A stretch of DNA of 64,000 nucleotides from an uncultured Clostridia bacterium (lineage in GTDB: Bacteria; Bacillota; Clostridia; TANB77; CAG-508). The position numbers and the translations under genes are program-made. Position 1 is the stretch's first letter. Every line of letters begins with the position of its first letter. This document shows, one piece after another, positions 9,685-18,410 of the stretch. The stretch spans positions 8,336 through 72,335 of the forward strand of contig CAKPQL010000005.1 in the NCBI GenBank assembly GCA_934178555.1, written 5' to 3'. Under the pieces are notes generated by a model. That model saw only the letters and a list, made by a program, of their open reading frames with translations, ran no database searches and was not told the origin of the DNA.

Positions 9685-10644
9685 ATGGCATATAATCATA
9701 AAGAGATAATAGCAAATAGACCATCAAGATTTACATCTGGACATAGAATGTGTGCAGGATGTGGAGCACCACCTGTAGCAAGAATGGTATTAAGAGCCTT
9801 AAAGCCAGAAGATCATGCAGTAATTACAAATGCTACTGGATGTATGGAAGTTTCAACTTTCATATATCCATATACAGCATGGACAGATTCGTTTATTCAT
9901 ACAGCTTTTGAAAATGCTGGTGCAACATGTTCTGGAGTTGAGGCAGCATATAAATCAATGAAAGCACAAGGAAAATTACCAGAGAATAAAACAACTAAAT
10001 TTATAGCATTTGGTGGAGATGGCGGAACTTATGATATAGGAATACAAAGTTTATCTGGTGCAATGGAAAGAGGACATGACATGGTATATGTATGTTACGA
10101 TAATGGAGCATACATGAATACTGGAATTCAAAGATCATCTGCGACTCCAAGATTTGCAGACACGACAACAACACCAGCTGGAACAAAAATACCAGGTAAA
10201 ATGCAATCAAGAAAAGATTTAACATTAATAATGGCAAATCATCACTTACCTTATGTTGCACAAACAGCAGCAATAATGAATTTTAAAGATTTATATGAAA
10301 AAGCAGAAAAAGCTATATATACAGAAGGAGCTTGTTTCCTAAATGTTTTATCTCCATGTCCAAGAGGATGGGGGTACCCAACAGAAATGTTAATGGAAAT
10401 AAACAAATTAGCAGTGGAAACATGTTATTGGCCGTTATATGAAGTAATAGATGGAAAATACAAGATAAATTATAAACCAAAAAATAAATTACCAGTAGAA
10501 GAATTTTTAAAACCTCAAAAAAGATTTAAACATATGTTTAAACCAGGAAATGAATGGATGATAGAAGAATTCCAAAAAGAGGTCGATACAAGATGGGAAG
10601 AGTTATTAAGATTAGAAGAAGTAACAAATAAGGGTGTAGAATAA
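9685..10644 (+). CDS. porB: 2-oxoacid (pyruvate) ferredoxin oxidoreductase beta subunit
   Basis: 319 residues. It binds thiamine diphosphate through GGDGGTYDIG and CYDNGAYMNTG, with Cys residues in RMCAGCG and TGCME that ligate an Fe-S cluster. RBS AAGGAGG lies seven bases before the ATG, 13 bases after porA. It ends just before a terminator, closing the operon. Confidence 0.94.
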   Translation: MAYNHKEIIANRPSRFTSGHRMCAGCGAPPVARMVLRALKPEDHAVITNATGCMEVSTFIYPYTAWTDSFIHTAFENAGATCSGVEAAYKSMKAQGKLPENKTTKFIAFGGDGGTYDIGIQSLSGAMERGHDMVYVCYDNGAYMNTGIQRSSATPRFADTTTTPAGTKIPGKMQSRKDLTLIMANHHLPYVAQTAAIMNFKDLYEKAEKAIYTEGACFLNVLSPCPRGWGYPTEMLMEINKLAVETCYWPLYEVIDGKYKINYKPKNKLPVEEFLKPQKRFKHMFKPGNEWMIEEFQKEVDTRWEELLRLEEVTNKGVE

Positions 10645-10649
10645 AAAGC

Positions 10650-10682
10650 AAACCACACATGCATTGTGTGGTTTACTTTTTT
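10650..10682 (+). terminator. Rho-independent terminator of the por operon
   Basis: AAACCACACA / TGTGTGGTTT stem (10650-10674) followed by ACTTTTTT. Confidence 0.85.
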
Positions 10683-10689
10683 GAAGAGT

Positions 10690-11007
10690 TTAAGTAAGAT
10701 ATGCGTTGATTGTGTTGTGGACAGATGGTGTACAATAACAATCCTGTAATGCATGAAGAGCATTCAAAGCTAATATATCGTCGGATGGGCAGATTGACTT
10801 CAACATGCTACTAAACTGGGATGGGTAGTATTCAGCGCCGTTGAGGAACATACCATTAACAATAAGCTGATCTTCTTGGCTGTTTGGTGAGACGTTCCGA
10901 ATATCTCCGTTTTTGAATGATAGTGCAAAAATTGTGTGGGTCTGTTTTGATATCAAAACAGATCCTGTGTCTGTCATCTGAAACTCTTCAAAGCTTTTTG
11001 GATCCAT
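10690..11007 (-). CDS. Uncharacterised GC-richer small protein
   Basis: 105 residues of a family I do not recognise. No membrane segment or metal motif is visible; two Cys (CYC) sit near the C-terminus. It is real by context: AGGAGG lies seven bases before the ATG and a promoter lies just upstream. Base composition is clearly richer in G+C than its neighbours. Codon 37 is CGG, read as Arg in the open frame, a codon nearly absent from surrounding genes. It stands alone, opposite to the flanking operons, and looks acquired. Confidence 0.7.
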   Translation of the reverse strand: MDPKSFEEFQMTDTGSVLISKQTHTIFALSFKNGDIRNVSPNSQEDQLIVNGMFLNGAEYYPSQFSSMLKSICPSDDILALNALHALQDCYCTPSVHNTINAYLT

Positions 11008-11074
11008 AAGAAACCTCCTGGAATGTTGTGTAGACTTTTAATAAAAAGTTTACTGATTTATTGCGAACATTATA

Positions 11075-11104
11075 ATTATAGCAAACATTAACATATTATG
11101 TCAA
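11075..11104 (-). promoter_or_regulatory. sigma-A type promoter of the 105-residue orphan
   Basis: On the minus strand TTGACA (11099-11104), 18-base spacer, TATAAT (11075-11080), followed by AGGAGG and the start codon at 11007. Confidence 0.75.
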
Positions 11105-11171
11105 TATTGGATATTCTAATAATATTATGATATTATAATAAAAATACTATTTAGATTAGAAGGAGGAACAA

Positions 11172-12416
11172 GTGGAAATATTAGAAATTGCTCAAGAAAT
11201 AAAAAATGAGGGAGGAAATTTATATCTTGTGGGAGGAGCTGTACGTGACGAAATAATGGATAAGCGAAAACATGATGAAGATTATTGCGTAACAGGCTTA
11301 ACATCAGAAGAGTTTTTAAATTTATTTCCAAAATCTCATACAAGAGGAAAATGTTTTAAAGTATATGAGCTAGAAAATAAAGAATTTGCTTTAGCAAGAA
11401 GAGAAAGAAAATCAGGCAAGGGTCATAAAGAATTTGAAATTGTTACAGGAAAATATATAACAATAGAGCAAGATTTAGCAAGAAGAGATATAACAGTAAA
11501 TTCAATGGCAAAAGAAATACTTACAGGAAAAATTATAGATCCATTTGGAGGAATAGAAGATATAAAAAATAAAATAATAAGGGCAACATCAAATGCATTT
11601 TCAGAGGATCCATTAAGAGTTTATAGAGTAGCAAGATTTGCTGCACAGTTAAATTTTAAAGTAGATGACAATACATTAAGACTAATGAATACTTTAAAAG
11701 GAGAACTAAATACTTTATCAAAAGAAAGGATTTTTGATGAATTTAGGAAAGCTTTATCTCAAGATGAGCCATCGATATTCTTTGAAGTATTAAGAAAAGC
11801 AAATGTATTAGATGTACATTTTAAAGAAATATATAACTTAATTGGAGCATTACAACCAATAAAATATCATCCAGAAGGAGATGCATATAATCATACTTTG
11901 ATAGTATTAGATGAAATAAGCAAACACGCAGAAGACTTAAAAATAAGGTTTGCAGGATTAGTGCATGACTTGGGAAAGGGAGTAACCCCTAAGGAAGAAT
12001 ATCCACACCATTATGGACATGATATAAAAGGCGCAAGTGTTGTAAAAGAATTTGGAAAAAATTTGAACTTACCAAATTCTTGGATAAAATGTGGTGTAAC
12101 TTCTGCTACAGAACACATGAGGGGTGGGATTTTTTTTGAAATGAAGCCTGCAAAACAAGTTGATTTTTTAGAAAAAGTAGAAAAGTCTTATTTAGGATTA
12201 GATGGCTTACAATTAATAGTAAATGCAGATAAAGGAATTAGAGAACCTGTAAAAAACTTTGCAAACTTAGGGAAAAAACTATTGAAAGAAATAAACGGAG
12301 AATATATATTATCTAAATTTGGAAAGATAGATGGGCTAAAAATGAAACAAAAATTACATGAAGAAAGAATAAAATTTGTTGAAAATGAATTCCCAAATCT
12401 TCTACGGAAATATTGA
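11172..12416 (+). CDS. cca: CCA tRNA nucleotidyltransferase, HD-domain type
   Basis: Adds or repairs the 3' CCA of tRNA. Class II nucleotidyltransferase head: GGAVRDEIM, catalytic DED (in place of DxD) within HDEDYCV, RRERK and RRDITVNSMA. An HD domain follows (HTLIVLDEISKHA, then LVHDLGKG), as in the enterobacterial enzyme. Start is GTG at 11172 with AAGGAGGA six bases upstream. Codon 412 is CGG followed by A. In frame the protein ends LLRKY (414 residues). If the C is skipped, as seems to happen in other genes here, it ends LLGNIDFL at base 12426 (416 residues). The tail is not conserved enough to choose. Confidence 0.88.
   Translation: MEILEIAQEIKNEGGNLYLVGGAVRDEIMDKRKHDEDYCVTGLTSEEFLNLFPKSHTRGKCFKVYELENKEFALARRERKSGKGHKEFEIVTGKYITIEQDLARRDITVNSMAKEILTGKIIDPFGGIEDIKNKIIRATSNAFSEDPLRVYRVARFAAQLNFKVDDNTLRLMNTLKGELNTLSKERIFDEFRKALSQDEPSIFFEVLRKANVLDVHFKEIYNLIGALQPIKYHPEGDAYNHTLIVLDEISKHAEDLKIRFAGLVHDLGKGVTPKEEYPHHYGHDIKGASVVKEFGKNLNLPNSWIKCGVTSATEHMRGGIFFEMKPAKQVDFLEKVEKSYLGLDGLQLIVNADKGIREPVKNFANLGKKLLKEINGEYILSKFGKIDGLKMKQKLHEERIKFVENEFPNLLRKY
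12405..12408 (+). other. CGGA tetranucleotide, possible +1 frameshift site in cca
   Basis: In-frame CGG followed by A at codon 412 (preceding codon CTA). Skipping C moves the stop from 12416 to 12426. It has the same signature as the breaks in rodA, truA, trmH and ylbJ, but homology cannot decide here. Confidence 0.45.
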
Positions 12417-12488
12417 CTTTTTATGAAAAAAAAGGTAATATATATAAGAGTTATTTACAAATAACTAATTTGAGGAGGAAAAATTGTT

Positions 12489-13283
12489 ATGGGAGAAGTA
12501 ATAGTAATCACATCAGGAAAGGGTGGAGTTGGAAAAACAACAACAACAGCCAATTTAGGGGCGGCCCTAGCATTGGAAGGCAAAAAAGTAGTTCTAATAG
12601 ATACAGATATTGGACTTAGAAACCTAGATGTAGTTATGGGACTAGAAAACAGAATAGTATATGATATAGTAGATGTAGTAGAAGAAAAATGTAAATTAAG
12701 ACAAGCCTTAATAAAAGATAAAAGATTTGATGAACTTTTTTTATTACCAGCAGCCCAAACAAAAGATAAAAGTGCAGTAAATGAAGAACAAATGAGAGAT
12801 TTAACCTCTAAACTAAAAGAAGAATTTGATTACATATTGATAGACTGTCCAGCAGGGATAGAGCAAGGATTTAAAAATGCTATTGCGGGAGCAAATAGAG
12901 CAATAGTAGTAACAACAGCCGAAATATCAGCTATAAGAGATGCAGATAGAATTATAGGTTTATTAGAATCATCAGAAATAAAAAATCCAGAATTAGTAGT
13001 AAACAGATTAAGACCTTCAATGGTTAAAAAAGGTGAAATGATGGATGTTGACGATATTATAGATTTGTTATCAATAGATTTAATTGGAGTTGTTCCTGAT
13101 GATGAACATATAATAAGCCAAACTAATAAAGGAGAGCCTGTAATTCAAAATAAAAGAGCGCCTTCAGGAAGGGCATATTTAGAAATTGCCAAAAGAGTAT
13201 TAGGAGAAAATATTGATGTAACTATACCTGGCAGAGAAAAAGGTTTTATAGCAAAAATAAAATCATTTTTTGCAAGAAAATAA
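12489..13283 (+). CDS. minD: Septum site-determining ATPase MinD
   Basis: 264 residues. The deviant Walker A GKGGVGKTT is at residues 10-18, with DTDIGLRNLD switch I and DCPAGIEQG. The extreme C-terminus, GFIAKIKSFFARK, is the amphipathic membrane-targeting helix. It binds the membrane as an ATP dimer and, with MinC and MinE, places the division site. RBS GAGGAGG. It precedes minE by 39 bases. No minC is present upstream, where cca lies instead. Confidence 0.95.
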   Translation: MGEVIVITSGKGGVGKTTTTANLGAALALEGKKVVLIDTDIGLRNLDVVMGLENRIVYDIVDVVEEKCKLRQALIKDKRFDELFLLPAAQTKDKSAVNEEQMRDLTSKLKEEFDYILIDCPAGIEQGFKNAIAGANRAIVVTTAEISAIRDADRIIGLLESSEIKNPELVVNRLRPSMVKKGEMMDVDDIIDLLSIDLIGVVPDDEHIISQTNKGEPVIQNKRAPSGRAYLEIAKRVLGENIDVTIPGREKGFIAKIKSFFARK

Positions 13284-13322
13284 GTTCTTAAAAATATAAT
13301 CACAAGGGTTGGGGGATAAAAA

Positions 13323-13856
13323 ATGTTTGAAAATATTGCTAATTTTTTTAAAAAATTAATGAAATCAGAAAAAAAAGAGCCAGGTTCAAAAGATGCTGCA
13401 AAGGAAAGGTTGCATTTAGTATTAATGCAAGATAGAGCAAATGTATCTGCTGACTTTTTAGAGTTGATGAAACAGGAAATAATAGAAGTTATAAAGAAAT
13501 ATATAGAGGTTGATGAAAAGGAAATAGATGTTAGGCTTACAAACAAAGAAAATGAGGATGGAACTAATGGAGCTCCAGCCCTATATGCAAATATTCCAAT
13601 TTTAAATATTAAAAATGAAATGAAAAAGGAAGTAATGGCAGAAAAGAAACAAAATGAACAAAAAAATGAAGAATTAATAGAAGAAAAGAAAGAACAAACA
13701 GCGGAAAGTCAACCAGAAGTTAAAGAAGAAATAAATGAGAATAATAATGATGAAACAAAAGAAATAGTAGAGAATGTGGAGAATGAAGAGATTAAGCAAG
13801 AAGAAAACATAGAAGTAGTAAATGTAAACGTAAATAATGCAGAAGAACAAAATTAG
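13323..13856 (+). CDS. minE: Cell division topological specificity factor MinE with long acidic tail
   Basis: 177 residues, about twice the usual length. Residues 1-97 hold the conserved parts: N-terminal amphipathic helix (MFENIANFFKKL), MinD-contact segment AKERLHLVLMQDRAN and the C-terminal dimer domain ending around IPILNI. Residues 98-177 are a low-complexity Glu/Lys/Asn-rich tail, probably disordered. MinE displaces MinC and stimulates MinD ATPase. RBS appears as GGGTTGGGGG, unusual for this window. Follows minD in an operon. Confidence 0.92.
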   Translation: MFENIANFFKKLMKSEKKEPGSKDAAKERLHLVLMQDRANVSADFLELMKQEIIEVIKKYIEVDEKEIDVRLTNKENEDGTNGAPALYANIPILNIKNEMKKEVMAEKKQNEQKNEELIEEKKEQTAESQPEVKEEINENNNDETKEIVENVENEEIKQEENIEVVNVNVNNAEEQN

Positions 13857-13860
13857 TTAG

Positions 13861-13906
13861 AAATTTCTATATTTATATTAAAAATATAAATATAGAAATT
13901 TTTAAA
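13861..13906 (+). terminator. AT-only hairpin, probable terminator after minE
   Basis: An 18-base perfect stem (13861-13878 with 13884-13901) made almost only of A and T, followed by TTTTT-like sequence. It closes the cca-minDE unit. The next 110 bases carry a 29-codon open frame without a usual start before rodA. Confidence 0.6.
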
Positions 13907-14014
13907 ATTATATAGAATAATACATTGCAAATATTGTAGGGAACGAAATTACAGAAAAACCTCGAGATGAAGTAATTCTTTTGAAAACTATCTTAAAACC
14001 AATAGGAGAAAACA

Positions 14015-15116
14015 ATGAATAAAAGATTTGTAAAAAATGCAGAATGGAGTATATTAATAATAAGTTTAATATTATTTGCAATAGGAGCTGTGGCTTTATA
14101 TTCATGTACTCAATCTACTGATTTTGATGAGATGAAGAAACAATTAGTATGGTTTGCGATAAGTGTGCCAATATTAATTACATTCATGGTAGTGGATTAT
14201 AATTTAATAAGTAGAGCGTCATATGTAATTTATGGAATATTTATAGTATTACTAATTGGAGTTTTATTTACTCCAGAGATAAATGGTGCTACCAGTTGGT
14301 TTAATATAGGTGCATTTTCTTTTCAGCCTGGTGAGTTTGCTAAGGTGTTTGTAGTTATATTTTTTTCAACAATACTATGCAAATTTCAACAAAAAGGTAA
14401 AGAAGAAATTAATAAACCATGGAAATTAATGGTTGTGTTAATATCAGTTGCTCTTCCAGTTTTATTAATAGCAATACAACCAGATATAGGAACTGCAGCA
14501 GCATTTTTAGTTGCAACAATATTTATTTTGTTTGTTGCAGGAATAGATAAGAAATATATAGTAGTTTCAGTATTATTAATAGTAATATTGATTCCAATTA
14601 TATATATGTTTATATTACCAGAACATGCCAAAAGCAGAATTGATGTGTTTTTAAATCCAGATTTGGAGCCTAGAGGGGCAGGATATAATATAATTCAATC
14701 TAAGTTAGCTGTTGGAGCTGGAAAAGTTTTTGGAATGGGAATTTTGAAGGGAAATCAAACACAATTAGGATTTTTATATCCTAAAACTACAGATTTTATA
14801 TTTGCAGTAATTGGAGAAGAAATGGGATTTATAGTATCTGCAGTAGTGGTAATATTGTATATATTATTATTAACTAAATGCATACATGTTGCAAAAACTG
14901 CTAAAGATGATTTAGGTTCATATATTGCAACAGGAATAACGCGGAATATTATTTTTCCATGTGTTAGAAAATATAGGAATGACAATAGGATTACTACCAA
15001 TAACAGGTGTTCCGTTACCATTTATAAGTTATGGAGGAAGTTCGCTTATAACTAATTTTATATGTATAGGAATAATATTAAATATAAGCAGTAGAAGACA
15101 GAAAACAATATTTTAG
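14015..15116 (+). CDS. rodA: RodA/FtsW-family peptidoglycan polymerase with +1 frame break
   Basis: SEDS-family polymerase of lateral wall glycan strands, multi-spanning in the membrane. The first frame runs 14015-15055 but loses homology after codon 309 (DDLGSYIATGIT). At 14942 an in-frame CGG followed by A occurs. Skipping one base restores GILFFHVLENIGMTIG, then LPITGVPLPFISYGGSS, the most conserved signature of the family, to a stop at 15116. The corrected protein has 366 residues, the normal length. The Gly read from GGA is at a conserved position. RBS ATAGGAG precedes the ATG. It could be a true mutation, but the same signature in other essential genes argues for translational frameshifting. 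Confidence 0.85.
14942..14945 (+). other. CGGA +1 frameshift site in rodA
   Basis: Codon 310 in the initial frame is CGG (after ACG), followed by A. Conserved RodA sequence continues only from GGA at 14943. Confidence 0.85.
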
Positions 15117-15138
15117 ATTAAATTTATAGGAGATAATA

Positions 15139-16110
15139 ATGGATATACATCCACTAAAAATAGGAAATATAGAATTAAATAATAATATATTATTAGCACC
15201 AATGGCTGGAATAACAGATAAAGCTTTTAGAACTATGTGTGAGAAATATAGTAATCCAGGACTTGTATATACAGAAATGGTAAGTTCTAAGGCGATATAT
15301 TATGGCGATGAGAAAACAAAATTATTGGTTAATACAAAAAATGAAAAACCTATAGCAATACAAATATTTGGAAGTGAGCCAGAAATAATGGCAAAAGCTG
15401 CAAGTCAGTTGCAAGATAAAGCTGATATAATTGACATAAATATGGGGTGCCCTGCTCCTAAAGTAGTAAAAAATGGAGATGGAAGTAAGCTATTATTAGA
15501 TTTAGAATTAATTGCAAGAATTGTTAAAGAGGTTACTAAAGCAGTTAATATACCAGTTACTGTAAAGATGAGAAAAGGTTGGAATAATAGTAATATAGTA
15601 GCTGTAGAAGCAGCAAAAATAATAGAAAAAGCAGGTGCTGCGGCCATTACAATACATGGAAGAACACGAGAGGAATATTATTCTGGAAAAGTTGATCTAG
15701 ATATAATGAAACAGGTAAAAGAAGAAGTAAAAATACCAGTAATAGGTAATGGAGATATAAAGAATATGCATGATGCGCAAAGAATGCTAGATTATACTAA
15801 AGTTGATGGAATAATGATTGGAAGAGCAACTTTAGGAAATCCATGGATAATTGGACAAATAAAAAATGGTTTAAAAAATGAAGAAATAAAATTACCAACA
15901 TTAGATGAAAAACTTGAAGCAATAAAAGAACATATAGATTTGGAAACTTTAGAAAAAGGTGATTATATAGGAATAAGAGAAATGCGTAAACATATTTCTT
16001 GGTATATAAAAAATTTAAAAGATTCTAGTCAAATACGTGAAAAAATAAATAGGCTAGAAACGAAACAAGAAGTAATAGATTGTCTTAATGAATATTTCAG
16101 AACATTGTAA
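15139..16110 (+). CDS. dusB: tRNA-dihydrouridine synthase
   Basis: 323 residues of an FMN-dependent TIM barrel: NNILLAPMAGITDKAFR at the N-terminus, the catalytic Cys in NMGCPAPKVVKNGDGS, KMRKGW, then ITIHGRTR and GNGDI for FMN phosphate. It reduces uridines in the tRNA D-loop. RBS TAGGAG; it starts 22 bases after rodA's corrected stop, so the two are probably cotranscribed. Confidence 0.93.
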   Translation: MDIHPLKIGNIELNNNILLAPMAGITDKAFRTMCEKYSNPGLVYTEMVSSKAIYYGDEKTKLLVNTKNEKPIAIQIFGSEPEIMAKAASQLQDKADIIDINMGCPAPKVVKNGDGSKLLLDLELIARIVKEVTKAVNIPVTVKMRKGWNNSNIVAVEAAKIIEKAGAAAITIHGRTREEYYSGKVDLDIMKQVKEEVKIPVIGNGDIKNMHDAQRMLDYTKVDGIMIGRATLGNPWIIGQIKNGLKNEEIKLPTLDEKLEAIKEHIDLETLEKGDYIGIREMRKHISWYIKNLKDSSQIREKINRLETKQEVIDCLNEYFRTL

Positions 16111-16336
16111 ATATAATTAATATTATAATGTTTGTTAAAAAAATACAAAAGTAAAATTATAAAAGGCTCGTTTAAGCTAATTTTTGTAGATGAGTTAAAA
16201 TGAATTTTGTTAGTATTATAAAAACAAATTTTTGAAATTCTCTAACAAGATTTATTAATAACATCTAACTTCAAATTACTTTCAATTTGCTTTTAAATAT
16301 TTTACTTTTGTATTTTTTTTAGAAAGGTGTGTTATT
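16111..16336 (+). other. Intergenic region without a gene
   Basis: 226 AT-rich bases. A segment near 16270-16305 resembles one at 51810-51845 (about 30 bases with a few differences). A T-run with AGAAAGG ribosome site precedes the next gene. No RNA structure I can name. Confidence 0.5.
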
Positions 16337-17008
16337 ATGAAAAAATTTATTCCTATAATAATTGCAATTATAATTATTTTATCAATAATTTTTTTACTTT
16401 TTGGAAAAAATAATTATAATTTTTTAAATAATGGAAATAATATGAGTAACAAATCAGCTGATGAAATTAAAAATTATATTTTAAATATGGATTCATTTAG
16501 TGCAGAAATATCGGTTACTATAACAAGTAATAAAACAATAGATACATATGTGTTTAATCAGAAATTTAAAGGTAACCAATATGTTCAAGAGTTATTAGAA
16601 CCAGAAAATATTGCAGGTTTGAGAATTTTATATGATGGAACAAATATAAAAGTAGAAAATACAAAAATAGGAATTTCAAAAATGTATGAAAATTATAAAT
16701 ATATAACAAGCAATTCTTTATGGATAAATACATTTACTAATGATTATAAAAATGAAGCAAATGAAAAGAAGATGTATGAGGAAAATGATACAATAGTATT
16801 AGAAGTAAAAGTAAAAAATGAAAATATATATAATACAAATAAAAAGTTATATATAGATAAAAAAACAGCGAAACCAGTAAAAATGGAAGTACAAGATATT
16901 ACACAAAACTTAAAGGTTTACATATTATATAATAAGGTAGAAATAAATACCTTGCAGGAAGAAAATATAATAGCCTTTAAAGTAAAAGAATTAAATAATA
17001 TAATATAA
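16337..17008 (+). CDS. Membrane-anchored LolA/GerS-like protein
   Basis: 223 residues. One N-terminal membrane segment (about 4-23) is followed by an extracytoplasmic domain of long beta strands resembling the LolA-like fold of germination lipoprotein GerS and relatives: a FSAEISVTITSNKTIDTYVFNQ start, a LRILYDGTNIKV strand, then YIDKKTAKPVKMEV. Unlike GerS it has no lipobox Cys. Spore-formers often carry several paralogues acting in envelope or cortex biology. Family placement is by pattern only. Confidence 0.55.
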   Translation: MKKFIPIIIAIIIILSIIFLLFGKNNYNFLNNGNNMSNKSADEIKNYILNMDSFSAEISVTITSNKTIDTYVFNQKFKGNQYVQELLEPENIAGLRILYDGTNIKVENTKIGISKMYENYKYITSNSLWINTFTNDYKNEANEKKMYEENDTIVLEVKVKNENIYNTNKKLYIDKKTAKPVKMEVQDITQNLKVYILYNKVEINTLQEENIIAFKVKELNNII

Positions 17009-17082
17009 TATAAAAAATCTTTCTGCGAAATTTGAAGTAATATTTAATATATAAAATATACAAATTAGCAGGAGTGAAGAAT

Positions 17083-17433
17083 ATGGTAATAAAAAGAGGA
17101 GATATGTTTTATGCAGATCTAAGTCCTGTGATAGGTTCAGAGCAAGGTGGAGTTAGACCAGTATTAATAATACAAAACGATACAGGAAACAAATATAGTC
17201 CAACAGTTATAGCAGCTGCAATAACATCTCAAATGGGAAAAAATAAATTGCCAACGCATATTGAATTAGATTCGGATGAATTTGGATTAAAATCTGATTC
17301 AGTAGTATTGGCAGAACAAATAAGAACAATAGATAAAAGTAGACTTAAAGAAAAGATAGGGCATATTGATGATTTGAATGTGATGAATAAAATTAATAAT
17401 GCATTAGGAGTAAGCTTCGGACTAGGAGAATAA
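17083..17433 (+). CDS. mazF: MazF/PemK-family endoribonuclease toxin
   Basis: 116 residues from the ATG at 17083, chosen because GGAG at 17070-17073 would overlap an upstream GTG at 17074. Family signatures are clear: [29 protein letters not shown], a conserved Arg and Thr for mRNA cleavage, and the [14 protein letters not shown] region. In Bacillus the antitoxin EndoAI is encoded just upstream; no such gene is here, the preceding gene being the LolA-like protein. The toxin may use an antitoxin elsewhere. Confidence 0.92.
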   Translation: MVIKRGDMFYADLSPVIGSEQGGVRPVLIIQNDTGNKYSPTVIAAAITSQMGKNKLPTHIELDSDEFGLKSDSVVLAEQIRTIDKSRLKEKIGHIDDLNVMNKINNALGVSFGLGE

Positions 17434-17460
17434 ACCAGGAATTTATCCTGGTTTATTTTT
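17432..17460 (+). terminator. Rho-independent terminator after mazF
   Basis: AAACCAGGA / TCCTGGTTT stem with ATTTA loop, then ATTTTT. The left arm overlaps the stop codon. Confidence 0.85.
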
Positions 17461-17530
17461 GTAAAATTAATATTTACAATTAATAAATCAAATGATATAA
17501 TCGAATTATATTATACAAGGGAGAAAGAAT

Positions 17531-18337
17531 ATGAATCAAATACTAGTTGTTGGAAACAAAAATGGAAAAAGAAATAATTCAACAGTAGATATAAAGAAAA
17601 TAGTTTTATTTTTTAGTGTTGCAATAATTATATTTGGAGCAATATTAATAATAGAAGGAGTAGTTGGATTAGGTAGCAGTAAAAAAGAAAATAATAATCA
17701 AAATATATCCACAATAGAAACAGTAACACCAACACCTTCAAGTCCGGTAGAAGATGATGAGGAAGCACCGACAATAGAGTTAATACTATCAGGGGCAACA
17801 GTAAAAATTATAGCTAGAGATGAAACAGAAATAGATTATTTGGAATATGGCTGGAACAATGAAGAAAAGAAAGTTGTAAATAGTACTAGTGATAAGAATA
17901 GAATTGATGCATCAGTTGAGCTAAAACAAGGGACAAACACTTTGAAGGTAAGAGCAGTAGATAAAGCAGGAAATGAGAGTACAAAAGAGAATGATTTTAA
18001 AGGAGAATATGATCCTAAAGTAGAGTTGTATACAACTGAAGGTGGAGATGGACTAATAATAATAGCATCTTGTGATGATGGAATTAGTAAAATAGAGTTT
18101 ACACAAAATGGTGAAAGGTATCTTTTACCTGTACAAGATTCTAATTATACCGCAGAAGATTTTGCAAGTATTGGGGCTATACCTGAATATTCAAGTGATG
18201 GAAAAATAATAAAATTACAGTATACTTATAAGAATTTATTAGAAGGTGAAAATAGATTTTCTGTTTATGCATATAGTACTGAAGGACGTGTTGGAAGTCA
18301 GGATGGTTATTGCACATATACTCCAACAGGACAATAG
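17531..18337 (+). CDS. Membrane-anchored protein with Ig/cadherin-like domain
   Basis: 268 residues, not a family I can name. A cytoplasmic stub of about 22 residues, one membrane segment (about 24-47), a Thr/Pro/Ser linker (TPTPSSPVEDDEEAP), then beta-rich extracytoplasmic modules. Residues about 78-160 look like an Ig-like or bacterial cadherin-type domain (TLKVRAVDKAGNES is typical), and a second beta module follows to the C-terminus. RBS AAGGGAGAAAG. A wall-facing structural or adhesive role is inference. Confidence 0.6.
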   Translation: MNQILVVGNKNGKRNNSTVDIKKIVLFFSVAIIIFGAILIIEGVVGLGSSKKENNNQNISTIETVTPTPSSPVEDDEEAPTIELILSGATVKIIARDETEIDYLEYGWNNEEKKVVNSTSDKNRIDASVELKQGTNTLKVRAVDKAGNESTKENDFKGEYDPKVELYTTEGGDGLIIIASCDDGISKIEFTQNGERYLLPVQDSNYTAEDFASIGAIPEYSSDGKIIKLQYTYKNLLEGENRFSVYAYSTEGRVGSQDGYCTYTPTGQ

Positions 18338-18352
18338 ATTTTTTATATAAAT

Positions 18353-18377
18353 GGAACGGGCATAAAGTGCCCGTTCC
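18353..18377. repeat. GC-rich hairpin GGAACGGGCA / TGCCCGTTCC
   Basis: Ten-base perfect arms with a five-base loop, no following T-run. It lies between two plus-strand genes. The GGGCA core resembles the hairpins at 2978, 37987 and 45382. Confidence 0.65.
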
Positions 18378-18410
18378 TAAGTAATTTAAACAAAAATTAA
18401 GGAGAAAAGC

